A stretch of DNA of 64,000 bases from Rhodospirillales bacterium. GTDB lineage: Bacteria; Pseudomonadota; Alphaproteobacteria; Rhodospirillales; JASLLZ01. Shown here piece after piece: positions 29,049 through 43,728 of the stretch. The first letter of the stretch is position 1. Each line of letters opens with the position of its first letter. Where the stretch lies: positions 1 through 64,000 of the forward strand of contig JASLZL010000021.1 in NCBI GenBank assembly GCA_030754885.1, written 5' to 3'. A program made the translations under genes and the position numbers. The notes under the pieces were generated by a model. The model saw only the letters and a list, made by a program, of their open reading frames with translations, was not told where the DNA came from and made no database searches.

Positions 29049-29746
29049 ATCCGCGCATCTTGTTGCGTGGCTTGATCTTGATCGCCGTACTGGCAGCCAT
29101 CGCCTGGGCCTTCGAAAAGACGGGGCTGAGCACCGCCCTCGATACGACCTGGATCGATAAGGAGGTGCGCGGCAAGGGCGTACTGGGCGAGGTCCTCTTC
29201 TTCGCCGTGGCGGCGCTGTTCTTGTCGGTTGGCCTGCCGCGACAAGTGGTTAGCTTCCTTGGCGGCTATGCCTTCGGTTTTCTTGTCGGGACGTTGCTGG
29301 CGCTGGCGGCCACGGCATTGGGGTGCGTCATTGCCTTTGGCTACGCGCGCTTGCTTGGCCGCGCCATGGTGCGCAAACGGTTTTCAGCGCGCATCCAACG
29401 GATCGACGCTTTTCTGCACGAAAACCCCTTTTCCATGAGTCTTCTCATTCGCCTGCTCCCCGCCGGCAGCAACTTGCTCACCAATCTGGCGGCTGGCGTC
29501 TCCAGCGTTTCGGCAGCGCCCTTTATCGCCGGCTCGACCCTCGGATTCATACCGCAGACCATGATCTTCGCCCTCGCCGGCAGCGGAGTCAGCCTCGACC
29601 CCACCTTGCGCATCGGCCTTGCCATGGCGCTTTTTGTCGTCGCCGGAGCGATCGGCCTCTCTCTCTACCGCAAGCATCGCCACGGCAAGGTTTTGGATGA
29701 ATCCGTCGACCGCGCCATCGGGGCGTCGGAAACGGATCTCCGTTGA
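29045..29746 (+). CDS. TVP38/TMEM64 (DedA-like, SNARE-associated) membrane protein
   Basis: FLGGYAFGFLVGTLLALAATALGC..., LIRLLPAGSNLLTNLAAG; ATGA overlap with the upstream CDS. Confidence 0.8.
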   Translation: MNPRILLRGLILIAVLAAIAWAFEKTGLSTALDTTWIDKEVRGKGVLGEVLFFAVAALFLSVGLPRQVVSFLGGYAFGFLVGTLLALAATALGCVIAFGYARLLGRAMVRKRFSARIQRIDAFLHENPFSMSLLIRLLPAGSNLLTNLAAGVSSVSAAPFIAGSTLGFIPQTMIFALAGSGVSLDPTLRIGLAMALFVVAGAIGLSLYRKHRHGKVLDESVDRAIGASETDLR

Positions 29747-31389
29747 CTTCCCCCTTCTCAGATTTACGCCAGACGCCGATCCCGATTGCGGCGGTGCTAT
29801 GGCTGGGGGTTGTGGCCGTCGCCCTGGCCAGCCGTCCGGTGTTGCCCGTCGATGAGACTCGGTATCTCGCTGTCGCCTGGGAAATGTGGAGCCGGGGCGA
29901 CTTCGTTTTGCCCACTCTCAACGGCGAAGCCTATAGCCACAAGCCGCCGCTGCTGTTTTGGATCATTCACGCCGGGTGGGCCGTCTTTGGCGTTAACGAA
30001 TGGTGGCCGCGTCTGGTGGCGCCACTGTTCGGCCTGGGCGCCTTGTTCCTGACCGCCGAACTGGCGCGCCGGTTGTGGCCCGAACGGCGCGACGTGGCAT
30101 CGGCGGCGTCCCTGATCCTGATGGCAAGTGGATTTTGGGCGATGTTCACCACGCTGACAATGTTCGACATGATCCTTGCCTTCTTTGCCCTCTTGGGCCT
30201 GCTCGGCATCCTCGACGCATGGCGCCACGGGGGTTGGAGGGGCTGGGCGATCCTTGGTGCAGCAATCGGATTTGGTCTCTTGACCAAGGGGCCCGCCATC
30301 GCGCTGCATGTCCTGCCGGTCGCTTTGCTAGCGCCGTTGTGGGGCGGGCGTCTCGAGGGTGCGGGGCGCGTGCGCCCGGGTTGGGGCGCCTGGTACGGCG
30401 GCATCGTCCTTGCCCTTGTTCTGGGCCTGGCGATGGTCCTGGCCTGGGCTGTTCCGGCCGGGGATAAGGGCGGTGCGGCCTTTCGCGATGCCATTTTCTG
30501 GGGCCAGACGGCGGGGCGCGTGGTGGATTCGTTTGCCCACGGCCGCCCCTGGTGGTGGTACCTGGCGATGACGCCGCCGCTTCTTGCGCCGCTGATTTTT
30601 TGGCCGGGCTTGTGGCGGTCTCTGGGTCGGCGCGCCGTTGGCTTCGGTGACGGGGGACTTCGTGTCTGTCTCTGCTGGTTCGGACCCGCCTTCCTTGCCT
30701 TCACGGCAATCAGCGGCAAGCAACTGCACTACCTCCTGCCCATTTTTCCCGCTCTGGCCCTGGCCCTGGCACGATTTCTGACGGCGCCCGACGAAGAGAC
30801 ATCGGTGGTGCGCCGCGATCTGGCCGTGCCCGGTGCGATAGTGGCGTTCGTGGGTCTGGCCATCCTTGCCGTTGACGTCGCCACGCCATATCTGGACCTT
30901 CCCTCATGGGTCAATAACTTGACGCTTTGGTGGGCCCTAATTGCTCTCGGCGCCGGCATCACGGCGGCGGTTGTCCCATTGGCTGGATTGACGGCACGTT
31001 TGGCGATGCTCGCCTCTTTAAGCGCCGCCCTGGTGGTAACGGTCCATCTGGTGGCGCGCCCGGCCCTGAGCGCGGTTATGGACCTTGGCTCCTTGTCGGT
31101 TCGCCTTGGCGCCTGGGAACGCGAAGGCCTTCCCCTGGCCCATTACGGGAAGTATCACGGCCAATTTCATTTCCTGGGGCGGCTGTCAAAGCCCTTGGCC
31201 ATCATCGGCGATGGCGAGGTCGCGGACTGGGTACGGCGCAATCCCCGGGGCAAGATCGTCACCTACCACCGCCGGGTGCCTGACCGCGCCCAACCCGACT
31301 TCGTCCAGCCTTTCCGCGCCATGACGATTGCGGTGTGGGACGTGGCACTGGTCAAAACTGATCTGGACCTGGTTAAGCGGCCAAAATAG
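29743..31389 (+). CDS. ArnT/PMT-like glycosyltransferase (GT-C fold)
   Basis: PVDETRYLAVAWEMWSRGDFVLPTLNGEAYSHKPPLLFW typical of GT-C; TTG start overlaps the upstream stop (TTGA). Confidence 0.85.
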   Translation: MTSPFSDLRQTPIPIAAVLWLGVVAVALASRPVLPVDETRYLAVAWEMWSRGDFVLPTLNGEAYSHKPPLLFWIIHAGWAVFGVNEWWPRLVAPLFGLGALFLTAELARRLWPERRDVASAASLILMASGFWAMFTTLTMFDMILAFFALLGLLGILDAWRHGGWRGWAILGAAIGFGLLTKGPAIALHVLPVALLAPLWGGRLEGAGRVRPGWGAWYGGIVLALVLGLAMVLAWAVPAGDKGGAAFRDAIFWGQTAGRVVDSFAHGRPWWWYLAMTPPLLAPLIFWPGLWRSLGRRAVGFGDGGLRVCLCWFGPAFLAFTAISGKQLHYLLPIFPALALALARFLTAPDEETSVVRRDLAVPGAIVAFVGLAILAVDVATPYLDLPSWVNNLTLWWALIALGAGITAAVVPLAGLTARLAMLASLSAALVVTVHLVARPALSAVMDLGSLSVRLGAWEREGLPLAHYGKYHGQFHFLGRLSKPLAIIGDGEVADWVRRNPRGKIVTYHRRVPDRAQPDFVQPFRAMTIAVWDVALVKTDLDLVKRPK

Positions 31390-31401
31390 CTCGGCCTTCC
31401 C

Positions 31402-31430
31402 TTGACATCGGACTCAAACGGACCTACATC
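31402..31430 (+). promoter_or_regulatory. Sigma70-type promoter for groESL
   Basis: TTGACA (31402-31407), 17-nt spacer, TACATC (31425-31430). Confidence 0.65.
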
Positions 31431-31431
31431 C

Positions 31432-31458
31432 TTGGCACTCGATGGGGGTGAGTGCTAA
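31432..31458. promoter_or_regulatory. CIRCE element (HrcA operator)
   Basis: TTGGCACTC-GATGGGGGT-GAGTGCTAA; one mismatch to TTAGCACTC-N9-GAGTGCTAA. Confidence 0.95.
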
Positions 31459-31507
31459 CAACGCCCCTTCAATCGTGTTTTTTCAATGGGTTGACGGAGA
31501 TATAACC

Positions 31508-31822
31508 ATGAAGTTCAGGCCACTGCATGATCGCGTTGTCGTAAGGCGGATCGAGCAGGACATAAAGACGGCAGGCGGGATCATTATCCCCGACACCGCG
31601 CAGGAAAAGCCCATGGAGGGCGAAATCGTCGCCGTTGGTTCTGGAACGCGTTCGGAGGACGGCAAGCTTACGCCGCTCGACGTCGAAGCGGGTCAGCGGA
31701 TTTTGTTCGGCAAATGGTCCGGTACCGAAGTCAAGATCGACGGCGAGGAGCTGTTGATCATGAAGGAATCCGACCTTCTCGGCATCATCGAGAGCGGTGC
31801 CAAGAAGAAGTCGAAGAAATAG
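31508..31822 (+). CDS. groES: Co-chaperonin GroES
   Basis: [16 protein letters not shown]...[22 protein letters not shown]. Confidence 0.97.
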   Translation: MKFRPLHDRVVVRRIEQDIKTAGGIIIPDTAQEKPMEGEIVAVGSGTRSEDGKLTPLDVEAGQRILFGKWSGTEVKIDGEELLIMKESDLLGIIESGAKKKSKK

Positions 31823-31855
31823 TCGATCCCAACAGAATTCCCAAGGAAGGGTTAG

Positions 31856-33511
<1,656 letters not shown>

Positions 33512-33536
33512 TCCACCGACCACCGGCAAGACTAAC

Positions 33537-33566
33537 AAGGGCTGCGCCTTCGGGTGCGGCCCTTTT
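33537..33566 (+). terminator. Rho-independent terminator of groESL
   Basis: GGGCTGCGCC-TTCG-GGTGCGGCCC-TTTT: 10-bp stem with two G:U pairs and a TTCG loop. Confidence 0.85.
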
Positions 33567-33573
33567 CGTCGGT

Positions 33574-33734
33574 CGTGAAAAAGTCCCTCGCCTTTGGCTC
33601 GCTGTACTTTTTCCCGCTTTCAATATGGCCAAATCGGCCCTTGAGGCGGGCGCCGGGCCGCCCCAAGCGCGCCTTTCTCATTGTCGATATTGAAGAAAAG
33701 TACACTGAGCGATAGCGAAGGACTTTTCTTCACG
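33574..33734. repeat. Imperfect long inverted repeat (about 160 bp, arms about 40-50 bp)
   Basis: Left cgtgaaaaagtccctcgcctttggctcgctgtactttttc (33574-33613) versus reverse complement of 33695-33734, cgtgaagaaaagtccttcgctatcgctcagtgtacttttc. Confidence 0.85.
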
Positions 33735-33739
33735 GGCAA

Positions 33740-34621
33740 CTATTCTGGGTCCAGGACCTTGATCAGGGCGCTGTGGTCCAGATCGCCGAACCCGTCGGCG
33801 ATGAGGCGGTCATAGAGCTCCCTATTCAGAAGCGTGGCCGGCATCTCGAAGCCCAACTCGGCGGCGAGATCGAGGGCTTGGGCCAGGTCCTTGCGCTGGG
33901 TCGTCGCCTTGCCGCCGGGGCGAAAGTCGCCGCTGACCATGCGTTGGCCGTGCAGCTCCAGGATGCGCGAGTCGGCGAAGCCGCCCTTGAGCGCTTGGCG
34001 CACCTTGGCCGGGTCGGCGTCGGCGCGCCGGGCCAGCGTCAACGCCTCGGCGACGGCGCCGATGACCAAACCGACAATCACCTGATTGGCCGCCTTGGCG
34101 ACCTGGCCGGTGCCGATGGCGCCGACGTGGGTAAGGCTGGCGCCCAGAACCTCGAACACCGGTGTGGCGCGCCCGACGGCCTCTTCCGGACCGCCCGCCA
34201 TGATGGTCAGGGTGCCGTCTTCGGCCCCGACCGTACCGCCCGAGACCGGCGCATCCACATATTGGCCGCCGGCGCCGACGACAGCGGCGGCTAGGCGGCG
34301 CGTCGCCGACACCGCCGTGGTGCCCATGTCGATGATCAAGGAATCGGGGCCGACGGCGCCCAGGATTCCGTCCGCGCCGCCGATGACGGCCTCCGTCGCC
34401 GGTGTGTCGCTGACCATGACGATGACGGTCTTGGCCTTGGCCGCTACGGCGCCCGGGGTATCAGCGGCGACCATGCCCTTGGCCGCCATCTCTTCGACGA
34501 CCGGGCGCGAGCGGTTGTGGACGATCAAGCGCGCTCCCGCCTTCATTAAATTCAGGCTCATCGGCCGCCCCATCAGGCCAAGCCCGATGAAGCCGATGGT
34601 CTTACCGTCGAGTGACGTCAT
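33740..34621 (-). CDS. 3-hydroxyisobutyrate dehydrogenase-family NAD(P)-dependent oxidoreductase
   Basis: IGFIGLGLMGRPMSLNLMKAG, DAPVSGGTVGAEDGTLTIMAGG. Confidence 0.88.
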   Translation of the reverse strand: MTSLDGKTIGFIGLGLMGRPMSLNLMKAGARLIVHNRSRPVVEEMAAKGMVAADTPGAVAAKAKTVIVMVSDTPATEAVIGGADGILGAVGPDSLIIDMGTTAVSATRRLAAAVVGAGGQYVDAPVSGGTVGAEDGTLTIMAGGPEEAVGRATPVFEVLGASLTHVGAIGTGQVAKAANQVIVGLVIGAVAEALTLARRADADPAKVRQALKGGFADSRILELHGQRMVSGDFRPGGKATTQRKDLAQALDLAAELGFEMPATLLNRELYDRLIADGFGDLDHSALIKVLDPE

Positions 34622-34657
34622 GGGGTCTCTCGGAAGTGGAGCCGAATATAGACAACA

Positions 34658-35068
34658 CTACATCGTCGCGAAACGCGCCCGGGCACCGCGTTCAATGGCG
34701 GCGGCGGTCAGGCGGTCGATCCTCAGTTCATGGCGGATCATCTCCAGCATCCTAAGCTCTTCTTGGTGCGCCTCGCCGTCGACGGCGACGACGTCACAGG
34801 CAAGCGCATAGGCCGTTTCGCGGAGCTTGCCGGGCAACGCATCCTTGATCAGTTGGAAGACGCTGTCCAACCCGTCGTCATCTTCAAGAAGATCGGCGCA
34901 GCTGGCGACCGTGTCGGTTAACAGCGCGCTTTGGTAATCGGCGAACACGGGAAGGAAGTTGATGGTCTCGCCCATGGTCCGCATTTCGGCGTCGGTCATC
35001 TCGTTGTCGGCGGCCGATACCATGACCATGGTGTAGATCAGGGCAGCGTGGTGGCTGATCGCGGACAT
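34658..35068 (-). CDS. TerB-family protein
   Basis: Helical TerB-like architecture: AADNEMTDAE...CDVVAVDGEAHQEELRMLEMIRHEL. Confidence 0.7.
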   Translation of the reverse strand: MSAISHHAALIYTMVMVSAADNEMTDAEMRTMGETINFLPVFADYQSALLTDTVASCADLLEDDDGLDSVFQLIKDALPGKLRETAYALACDVVAVDGEAHQEELRMLEMIRHELRIDRLTAAAIERGARARFATM

Positions 35069-35219
35069 CCGAACCTCGCGTGTGGTTTGCCAATCTCCAC
35101 CATACCCCCCCCGCCCAGCGCGCCGTCAAGGGCGGTGAACCAAGACGATTTCGACGATCCCGAGTTTAGTGCTACTTTGGCACGAAGCGGCAACAGATGG
35201 GCAAGCGGTTTTGATCCCC

Positions 35220-35498
35220 ATGATCTGGGTAAGATTGAGCAAGATTTTGATGGCTCTCGGCGGCGTGATGTTTATTGCCGCCACCGCCTGGTGGTACGTC
35301 TTTTTCGAGTCCATGCTGGGCGACGACGTAAAGGCGGCCAGCGCGTGTTTCTATCGCACGACGGAGAGCTGCGCTCTGGGAAACTTGGTGGGCATGTTGA
35401 GTGAAATCCCCGCTTACTCGCCCTGGGCCTTTTGGGCCGCGGTCGGGATGACGGCGGCGGGGATCGTCATTTACGCCGTGGCACCGCGCGGAAATTAG
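35220..35498 (+). CDS. Small membrane protein of unknown function
   Basis: Two hydrophobic segments flanking a Cys-containing loop; ATG at 35220. Confidence 0.45.
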   Translation: MIWVRLSKILMALGGVMFIAATAWWYVFFESMLGDDVKAASACFYRTTESCALGNLVGMLSEIPAYSPWAFWAAVGMTAAGIVIYAVAPRGN

Positions 35499-35622
35499 CG
35501 TTCTCTGACGGGTGGATCAGCGCACCAACGCGGCATCGTCGGCGCAACATTTATGGTATGATCGCGTCTCAAAGGGGGGGACAGGCTAGCCTTGCGTTGG
35601 GGGTGAACGAACGAGGTAAACA

Positions 35623-36114
35623 ATGATCAAGGGACTACACCATAATGCCTATCGCTGCCGGGATTCGGAGGAGACACGCGCTTTCTACGAGGACTTTCTT
35701 GGATTGACGCTTGAATCCACACTGGAAATTGGCGAATCCAAGACCGGGCGCAAGACCAGCGCCCTGCATACGTTCTACAGGCTCGATGACGGTTCCTTCC
35801 TGGCGTTTTTTGAGGTGCCGGACCAGTCCTTCGAATTCAAGGACCAACATGACTATGACCTGCACATCGCGCTTGAGGTTACGAATGATGTGCTGCACGC
35901 GATGTTCGAGAAGGGAAAAGCGGCGGGCATCGAAACGCGCGGCATTGCGGATCACAAATTCATCGATTCGATCTACTTCCGCGATCCGAACGGCTATGTC
36001 ATCGAACTGACCGCCAAGCGGGCCAATCACGACGAAGCCATGAACCCGGCGACCAACGGGGCGCGGGCCAAGCTCGACGCCTGGCAAGCCGAAAAGGAGA
36101 AGGCGCCTGCTTAG
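35623..36114 (+). CDS. VOC (glyoxalase/bleomycin resistance) family protein
   Basis: MIKGLHHNAYRCRDSEETRAFYEDFLGL...IYFRDPNGYVIELT. Confidence 0.85.
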   Translation: MIKGLHHNAYRCRDSEETRAFYEDFLGLTLESTLEIGESKTGRKTSALHTFYRLDDGSFLAFFEVPDQSFEFKDQHDYDLHIALEVTNDVLHAMFEKGKAAGIETRGIADHKFIDSIYFRDPNGYVIELTAKRANHDEAMNPATNGARAKLDAWQAEKEKAPA

Positions 36115-36120
36115 AGCTTG

Positions 36121-38931
36121 TTAATCGGGTTTCTCGCTCAGGAAAGCGCGCACCTCGGCTAGGGCCTCGGCCAATCCCAGGCGGCGAGGCGCGACACCTT
36201 CAGGGAAGGCGCCGCCGAGGCGCGACGGCATGGCCCTGTCCAGCATGACGAAAACGCCGCGGTCGGTAGCCCGGCGGATCAGCCGCCCATAGGCCTGCTT
36301 GATGCGCAGCCGGGTCAGCATCTCGTCGTAGGCACGACCGCCAAAGGTGTCGCGCCTGGCCCGGTGCAAGATGTCGGGGCGCGGCCACGGTACGCGCTCG
36401 AAGACGATGAGCCGGAGCGCCCGGCCCGGCACGTCGACGCCGTCGCGGACCGCGTCGGTGCCCAGCAGACAGGCATCGTCCTCGGCCCTGAAGATGTCGA
36501 TCAACGATCCGGTATCAAGCGCATCGACGTGCTGGGCAAGGAGCGTCAGGCCGGCTTGCTCAAGGGGCTGGGCAATGCGCTCGTGAACGGCACGCAGGCG
36601 CGAAATGGCGGTGAACAGGCCGAGCCCGCCGCCGCCCGCCGCCATGAACAGCTCGCGGTAGGCGGCCGCCACCTGATCGGCGTCATTCTTGGCCACGTCG
36701 GTGATCACCAGGACGCGGGTTTGGGCGGCGTAGTCGAAGGGCGACGGCACCTCGGCCAGTACCGCCTCCGCCGCCATGTGGCGGGCCCCGCTACGTCCTT
36801 CCGCCACCGCCCAATCGGCTTCTTCGTCGCCGCTGCCGTCGCGCAGGCTGGCCGAGGTGACGAGGAGACCCTGGGCCGGGCCGGCCATTGTTTCGGCGAA
36901 GGGCCGCGTCGGATCAACCCAGTGGCGGTGGAATCCGACGTCGAGGTCGCGGCCGTCGATGCGCTCGACGCTGAACCAATCGACAAAATCATCAGGCGTT
37001 TCGCCGCCCAAGGAGCGCAGCATGGATCGCCAGGCCTGAACGACCAAGCCGCCGCGTCTTTCGAGGCTTCGGCTGACGGCCTCCAGGCGCAGGCGCTGAC
37101 CGGTATCCAGGCTGTCGGCCTCGTCATCCAGGAAAGCCATCAGGGCCTGGACGAGCACGGTGACCGGTGCGCCGAGGCGCGCCAGGGCGGTCTCCAGTGT
37201 TGCCGCCGCGTCCAACAGGCCGGGCACGGCTGGGCGGGTCTCGGTCTCCAGGCTATAGGCGGTGCCGCCTTCGCGGTCGCGGGCGTAAACCTGTTGGCGG
37301 ACAAAGGTGAGGAAGGCCTCCGCCGGTCCCACAGGGGCGCCGCCGGCGAGGCGCTGGTGCCAGCCGGGGCCGGGCAGGGCGCGTGCCGCGCGCAACACCT
37401 CATCTAGGGCTTCGGCGGCTTCGGCGTTGCCCGAGAGCAGATCTTCGATGCGCGCCCTGAGCCCCCGTGAGCGCGATCGAGACCGGCTTTCGGCGCCTAA
37501 CAGCCAGCGCCTCAGCTCCTCTGCCTCGCGGCCCGAAAAATGGGCTGAAAAGGCCCCATCGGCGGCGTCGAACAGGTGGTGTCCCTCGTCGAAGACGTAG
37601 CGCGTCGGAAGGAACGCCTGGGCTGCCTCGTCACCGCCGCCGAGCGCCGCCTGCGCCATGATCAGGGCGTGGTTGCCGACCACGATCTCGGCGCGCCGGG
37701 CGCGCCTGACCGTGCGCTCGATGAAGCACTTGGCATAGTGGGTACAGGCCGAATAGACGCACTCGCCCCGGGTGTCGGTCAGCTCCATGGTCGCGCTCCG
37801 GCCCAAAAGGTCGGTAAGCCAGCCCGGGAAGTCGCCGCCCACCATGTCGCCGTCGCGGCTGACGCCGGCCCAGCGCGCCATCAGTCCCAGGGCCACAACA
37901 TCGGCGGCTCCGCCTGCCGGGACCCGGCCCACGGCTTCGTCGAAGTTCAACAAACAGAGGTAGTTTTCGCGCCCCTTGCGGACGACGACCTTCTTCTCCT
38001 TGACGGCGCGCTCGGGGTAGAGCCGGTCAAGCTCGGCGTCGAGCTGGCGTTGCAGGTTGCGGGTATAGGTCGAAATCCATACCGGACCCTTGTTCTTTTC
38101 GGCCCACACGCTGGCCGGTGCCAAATAGCCGAGCGTCTTGCCGACGCCGGTGCCGGCCTCGGCCAGGACCAGGCGTGGCTCACCGGCCTGGTCGCGGGGC
38201 AGAAAGGCGGCCGAGACCTGGCCCGCGTAATCCGCCTGCTCGGGCCGTTCCTCGGCGTCGGCACCCAACAGACGGACCAGCCGTGCCCGCGCTTCGACGG
38301 GCTCGACCGGCTGGTTGTCGGGCAGCGGCTCGGGGCCGCTGTCGTTCCAGTGCGGAAGTTTGTTCCACACCTTGAGCCCGTCAAGCAGGTTGGCCGAATG
38401 GGGGGCCTCGGAAGAACCGCCGAAGGCGGCGACCACAGCGGAGCCCCACGGCCATCTACCCCGCGCCATGACCTCCGCTGTGGCCAACGCGTCGGCGCCC
38501 GGCGGCGGTTTGCCCCGGGCCAAGGTGGCGAGCAGTGACTGGGCGGCACCAAGCAGCGCCGCCGCCTCGTCCCCAAGGCTCTCGGGAAGGGCTAGGCCAA
38601 GGGTGCGGGCAAGGCCGCGCGGCGTCGGCACGCAAAACCGCGCCGGGTGCGCGAAGGCGAATAGCTCAAGCACGTCGAGGGCCGGGAACCTGGCCGTCCC
38701 CAGGCGCCGGGCGGCGGCCCGCGCATGGCACACGACCGGCACGGCGCCGCCTTCGACGCGCCGGACGGCCTCGGCCAGCGTTAGGCTTTCGACCTTGCCA
38801 TCGGCCGATATCCATGCCGCCCCACCGACGCCGGCCACCAGGACCGGCGCTTGGGGCATTCTCACGGGAATAGACTCAGAGTCAGTGGCGGCCATGGGCC
38901 GGAGTATAGGCAATGAAGGGTCTGCGTCCAC
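36121..38931 (-). CDS. DinG/XPD-like ATP-dependent helicase
   Basis: LAEAGTGVGKTLGYLAPA, Fe-S-type cysteines (CVYSACTHYAKC), VGNHALIM, DEGHHLFDAADGAF, KQAYGRLIRRATDRGVFVMLD. Confidence 0.85.
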   Translation of the reverse strand: MDADPSLPILRPMAATDSESIPVRMPQAPVLVAGVGGAAWISADGKVESLTLAEAVRRVEGGAVPVVCHARAAARRLGTARFPALDVLELFAFAHPARFCVPTPRGLARTLGLALPESLGDEAAALLGAAQSLLATLARGKPPPGADALATAEVMARGRWPWGSAVVAAFGGSSEAPHSANLLDGLKVWNKLPHWNDSGPEPLPDNQPVEPVEARARLVRLLGADAEERPEQADYAGQVSAAFLPRDQAGEPRLVLAEAGTGVGKTLGYLAPASVWAEKNKGPVWISTYTRNLQRQLDAELDRLYPERAVKEKKVVVRKGRENYLCLLNFDEAVGRVPAGGAADVVALGLMARWAGVSRDGDMVGGDFPGWLTDLLGRSATMELTDTRGECVYSACTHYAKCFIERTVRRARRAEIVVGNHALIMAQAALGGGDEAAQAFLPTRYVFDEGHHLFDAADGAFSAHFSGREAEELRRWLLGAESRSRSRSRGLRARIEDLLSGNAEAAEALDEVLRAARALPGPGWHQRLAGGAPVGPAEAFLTFVRQQVYARDREGGTAYSLETETRPAVPGLLDAAATLETALARLGAPVTVLVQALMAFLDDEADSLDTGQRLRLEAVSRSLERRGGLVVQAWRSMLRSLGGETPDDFVDWFSVERIDGRDLDVGFHRHWVDPTRPFAETMAGPAQGLLVTSASLRDGSGDEEADWAVAEGRSGARHMAAEAVLAEVPSPFDYAAQTRVLVITDVAKNDADQVAAAYRELFMAAGGGGLGLFTAISRLRAVHERIAQPLEQAGLTLLAQHVDALDTGSLIDIFRAEDDACLLGTDAVRDGVDVPGRALRLIVFERVPWPRPDILHRARRDTFGGRAYDEMLTRLRIKQAYGRLIRRATDRGVFVMLDRAMPSRLGGAFPEGVAPRRLGLAEALAEVRAFLSEKPD

Positions 38932-39028
38932 GCGGACGAAGACTAGCTTCCCTCATTCCGTCACACCGGAAACCGCGGTTGGGGACCTTAAACCACGCAC
39001 GCGAGCAAAACACAAAATCTCCAGAGGG

Positions 39029-39946
39029 TCATGCCGATTTCAGAAACCTATCGTAGTACTTCAAAATTAGGTCTTTGTGCCGTGGGTTGCGTGAGATGAC
39101 GTGGCGGATGATGTTAGAATTGGTGTGATCGATATAGGGTGAGGTTAGTTTAATTAACTTTCCAGCCTCTCGCACGGTAATCCTAATTATTTCTAGTTCT
39201 TTTTCCAAAGGCCCTCCTTCGTATTTTATTTTCTCGTATTGTTTCCACAGACAATTTATGGATCCCATAGAAGGTTCACGCGAAAGATTTCTAATGCAAT
39301 ATTGTGGGGGAGTATCCTTATAGTTCTTATATATTCGTGCGAAACTTGGCCTTACATGTTTTTCGACAAATTCAAGGTATGGCGTGTCGTAGTCTACGGC
39401 TGGATTCCAAGGATTCTCGACGAGGGGATTGCCGTCCGACGTCAGCCTGTCCGGATCCAACACAAAATTCCAGGAAGGGAAAATCTTAACCGCACTCCCA
39501 ACCGTCCGGTTGTGATTGTAGTCGTGGAAAACCGCATTGCCGATAACGGATAGGTGTACGTGGCTCGTGCCGCTGCTGCCGGTCCCGGTGGCTCCCTCGC
39601 GTCCGATCACAGTGTATCGGTCAACTTCGGTTCCTGGCTCAATAAGCAGTTCTTCTTGATGAGCCAGCAAGACTTCGGTGAATCCGTACTGGATGGTCGT
39701 TGTTTTCCCACTGACAGGAGAATTTCTAACACTGCTTATCCGACCCTTTACGGGACTGACAATTGGGACTCCGTGGCCAAAGGTCAGATCAATGCCGCCG
39801 ATCCCTCGAGTGCTGGTCTCCGCCTCATTCTCCACGTGCTCCTGGAAGGTTGCCATGCCGCTCGAGCCTGGAAGATATCTCGGCACACCCAGGGCGCACC
39901 CGCCCACACCCAGAAGGGCCAACCCGCCACCACCGAGGCGAAGCAT
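39029..39946 (-). CDS. M23/LytM-like peptidase domain protein, putative lipoprotein
   Basis: LALLGVGGC lipobox; GIDLTFGHGVPIVSPVKGRI; SHVHLSVIG (HxH). Confidence 0.6.
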   Translation of the reverse strand: MLRLGGGGLALLGVGGCALGVPRYLPGSSGMATFQEHVENEAETSTRGIGGIDLTFGHGVPIVSPVKGRISSVRNSPVSGKTTTIQYGFTEVLLAHQEELLIEPGTEVDRYTVIGREGATGTGSSGTSHVHLSVIGNAVFHDYNHNRTVGSAVKIFPSWNFVLDPDRLTSDGNPLVENPWNPAVDYDTPYLEFVEKHVRPSFARIYKNYKDTPPQYCIRNLSREPSMGSINCLWKQYEKIKYEGGPLEKELEIIRITVREAGKLIKLTSPYIDHTNSNIIRHVISRNPRHKDLILKYYDRFLKSA

Positions 39947-40047
39947 TTCCCTGCGGTTCAGCCAATGAATTGATTGCTGAATTTTGCCCTCCGATGCGCC
40001 AGTGTCCGCCCCGGATTGACCGAGTCAATTAAACGCAATTCCCCTCC

Positions 40048-43724
<3,677 letters not shown>

Positions 43725-43728
<4 letters not shown>

